Assembly: GCF_005047595.1 (NCBI RefSeq)
Contig: NZ_SUPL01000002.1
Coordinates: 434,001-498,000 of the forward strand
Source of the DNA: Pontimicrobium aquaticum
Lineage (GTDB): Bacteria > Bacteroidota > Bacteroidia > Flavobacteriales > Flavobacteriaceae
Length of the DNA: 64,000 nucleotides
Direction of reading: 5' to 3'
Positions 62,315-64,000 of this stretch are shown piece after piece. The first letter of the stretch is position 1. The number at the start of each line of letters is the position of its first letter. The notes under the pieces were generated by a model that was not told the DNA's origin, did not search any database, and saw nothing but the letters and a program-made list of their open reading frames with translations. The position numbers and the translations under genes were made by a program.

Positions 62315-63125
62315 ATGTTAGAATTCTTAAGAATAAATAAATAAATGGTGCTGCAAAAATAATACTATCTAAACGATCTAGCAATCCGCCGTGTCCTGGC
62401 ATTATCACGCCACTATCTTTTACACCTGCTTGTCGTTTGTATTTTGACTCTATTAAATCTCCTAAAGTTCCAAAAACACTTACAATTATAGCTAATATTA
62501 ACCATTCGGTAGAACCTAATGTGTTGGTGTATTTTGCAATAAAATAACTACTTATACACGCAAAAAGTAAACCTCCTAAAAAACCCTCAACTGTTTTTTT
62601 AGGTGAAATACTAGAAAATAGCTTTTGCTTACCAAAGTTTTTACCAACCAAATAAGCAAACGAATCGTTTACCCAAACTAAAATAAAGGCTCCTAATAAT
62701 ATGTTGGGATTAAAATTATCATAGTAATTACCAATTAAAATAATAAAAATAAAGGCACTAGATAAGTAAAATGTGGTATTGATATACTTGTTGGTAATAA
62801 AAAGTGGCAATGTTTTTTTTGAAAACAAATCTTTTATTAAAAACAACATTACAAATATGGTAAGGACATGTAGAATCTGAATGGCTTCATTGAAGCCTTC
62901 GTTACTATCTAATACCAACTGCCAATAAGAAAAAGCTAAATAAGAAATAATAAAAATCACATAAGAGCTAATCCCTTTTTGGTTAATAAGCTTATTGAAT
63001 TCGGCAATGCAAATAAGTCCAAACACAAAAAACAAACCAATTAAAAAGTGTTGTGATTGTAGTGAAGCTAAAAAAAGTGCTGCATATAAAACGCCTGAAA
63101 TTGCTCTAACAATTAGTTCTTTCAC
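62304..63125 (-). CDS. cdsA: Phosphatidate cytidylyltransferase
   Basis: Forms CDP-diacylglycerol. 273 residues, about seven to eight membrane helices. The family signature is SPKKTVEGFLGGLLFACISSY and GVIMPGHGGLLDRLDSIIFAAP, with Asp residues in the DRxD motif near the end. It has an overlap with psd and lies 9 bases after the LUD gene in the same operon. Confidence 0.94.
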   Translation of the reverse strand: MKELIVRAISGVLYAALFLASLQSQHFLIGLFFVFGLICIAEFNKLINQKGISSYVIFIISYLAFSYWQLVLDSNEGFNEAIQILHVLTIFVMLFLIKDLFSKKTLPLFITNKYINTTFYLSSAFIFIILIGNYYDNFNPNILLGAFILVWVNDSFAYLVGKNFGKQKLFSSISPKKTVEGFLGGLLFACISSYFIAKYTNTLGSTEWLILAIIVSVFGTLGDLIESKYKRQAGVKDSGVIMPGHGGLLDRLDSIIFAAPFIYLFLRILTYVS

Positions 63126-63134
63126 AATGAAAAA

Positions 63135-63743
63135 TTATAAATCTTCTAATAGGAGCAAATATAAGTTTTTTGAACTACTACCATAGCTTAAAAAGTTGTT
63201 ATCTTCACTAGCTTTAAAATGTTTGATAGTGGTAATATTGGTAGGTATTTTTTTACGATTCTTGTCTTTAATACCTCTTAAACCTTCACTAATAGTTTCT
63301 ACAAATTGACTTGTAGTTGCAAAAATAACAAAGTTTGATGGTAACTCTTTTAGTTTCTTTTCCGCTATTTGATTTGATGAAATTAATAGTGAGCCATCGT
63401 TAGAAATTAAATACTCGCATGTGGTTAAAAAGTAAGCACAATCGGCAGCATTTTTGCTGATTTTTAAATTGAATTTTTCAAATTTATCTGCTAACCTTTC
63501 ATCGATTAGCATAACTTTTTCATCTTTCCAGTTATTTTCTTCTAAAATGAGTGCTAAATTATTATCTACTTCATCAAAATCTTCACAGTATAGAAATTTA
63601 CCTCCATTGGCTTTAAAATTAATGGTAAAGCGTTCGTCTATAGGAAGTTTAATATCAGGCATATACTTGCTTCTCTCATCATTTTGAATGCTTTCTTGAG
63701 AGTCGCTAGATTTAGGGCCGAAGATTTTTCGAAATAGGCTCAT
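63135..63743 (-). CDS. LUD-domain protein
   Basis: 202 residues. N-terminal tail (FRKIFGPKSSDSQ) and then the LUD fold (LutC/YkgG-like): FKANGGKFLYCEDFDEV, ISKNAADCAYFLTTCEYLISNDGSLLISSNQ and VIFATTSQFVETISEGLRGIKDK. LutC-type proteins take part in lactate oxidation, but no lutA or lutB is adjacent, so the role may be different. It follows ftsH by 96 bases. Confidence 0.8.
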   Translation of the reverse strand: MSLFRKIFGPKSSDSQESIQNDERSKYMPDIKLPIDERFTINFKANGGKFLYCEDFDEVDNNLALILEENNWKDEKVMLIDERLADKFEKFNLKISKNAADCAYFLTTCEYLISNDGSLLISSNQIAEKKLKELPSNFVIFATTSQFVETISEGLRGIKDKNRKKIPTNITTIKHFKASEDNNFLSYGSSSKNLYLLLLEDL

Positions 63744-63839
63744 TTAGGGTTTTTTGCTATTAACCAGTTAAGTCCTAGTTTTATCAAATATATAAAATCT
63801 AAAGCAAACATTTGGTTATTTAAGTTTTTTGTAACTATT

Positions 63840-64000
63840 CTATTCCTCCTCGGTAATATCTTCATCGTGTTTAACAAATGGGCTTTTTCCAAAAATAAGT
63901 TCAAGATTATCTTTAAAAATAACTTCTTTTTCCAAGAGCTCTTCTGCTAATAGCGTTAATTTATCTTTATTTTCTTCTAGTATTTTAATAGCACGTTGGT
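63840..64000 (-). CDS. ftsH: Cell-division metalloprotease FtsH (C-terminal end only)
   Basis: The last 50 or so codons, running off the right edge. The translation AIKILEENKDKLTLLAEELLEKEVIFKDNLE and the acidic end HDEDITEEE are typical of the helical C-terminal part of FtsH, an ATP-dependent membrane protease. The AAA and zinc domains are outside the window. Confidence 0.8.
   Translation of the reverse strand, partial: QRAIKILEENKDKLTLLAEELLEKEVIFKDNLELIFGKSPFVKHDEDITEEE

Noticed and set aside
1-64000. Prophage, insertion sequence, CRISPR-Cas or toxin-antitoxin island
   Set aside because: No transposase, integrase, phage structural, Cas or toxin gene was recognised anywhere in the window.

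Overview
The window is AT-rich chromosomal DNA from a member of the Bacteroidota, almost certainly a marine-type flavobacterium (Flavobacteriaceae). Several things point there: type III glutamine synthetase, the DUF3078, DUF1573, DUF4197, DUF4920 and Lacal_2735-type proteins, the MnmD-only tRNA methyltransferase, the 50-residue protein usually labelled SsrA-binding, and promoters with a -7 box of the form TAnnTTTG instead of an E. coli -10. No rRNA, CRISPR array, prophage or intact insertion sequence was seen. Almost everything is core housekeeping DNA. The few accessory spots are short repeats, one decayed gene and one possible cassette gene.

Layout. 0.1-1.5 kb: tRNA-Arg(ACG) with a perfect terminator, apt, a tiny convergent gene, and a roughly 500-base gene-poor stretch. 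1.5-4 kb: a BlaI repressor/M56 sensor-peptidase pair whose promoter carries three operator-like inverted repeats at exact 20-bp spacing. 4-15 kb: cation/Ca2+ exchanger, type III glutamine synthetase, a small secreted peptide, an outer-membrane barrel, purM, DUF3078, B12-dependent ribonucleotide reductase, and a DASS transporter. 15-24.3 kb: a lone ABC ATPase with a small membrane protein, prfA, pyrF, a DUF1579-like protein, a 7-bp tandem repeat, DUF4197, a PqqB-like hydrolase, and the fused B12 mutase IcmF, whose coding sequence contains three palindromic repeat-like inserts. 24.3-33 kb: a metallothionein-like 33-residue peptide followed by a SigZ-type sigma factor with a cysteine tail, an Lrp regulator, a secreted amidohydrolase plus M14 peptidase pair, a DJ-1-type lipoprotein, and an MFS/VOC operon with a perfect hairpin in its leader. 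33-43.5 kb: CrcB, an SRPBCC protein, a MazG-like enzyme, ilvE, a DUF4920 / c-type haem lipoprotein / mnmD operon, a TIGR01777 epimerase, MsrA, a coiled-coil protein with Nif3, and lpxK. 43.4-57 kb: a TPR-hybrid histidine kinase, lipA-gap, an operon of GT2 / ECF sigma factor / Nramp-like transporter, aquaporin, an ECF sigma/anti-sigma pair, murB with an aminotransferase, an aspartyl protease with PDZ, and DUF1573. 57-64 kb: valS, a repeat-flanked lipoprotein gene, a VOC pseudogene, and the operon ftsH-LUD-cdsA-psd-ACBP on the minus strand.

How the genes work together. There is central nucleotide metabolism (apt, purM, pyrF, nrdJ), nitrogen assimilation, lipid and envelope synthesis (cdsA, psd, lpxK, murB, acyl-CoA-binding protein) and translation (prfA, valS, mnmD, tRNA-Arg). 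Two adenosylcobalamin enzymes, NrdJ and IcmF, make this stretch dependent on B12, yet no cobalamin riboswitch was found. Three ECF-type sigma factors occur, and only one has an obvious anti-sigma partner. The observations most worth following up are the three palindromes inside icmF, the Cys-rich peptide with the Cys-tailed sigma factor, the tandem BlaI operators, and the repeat-flanked gene beside a multiply broken glyoxalase-family gene.
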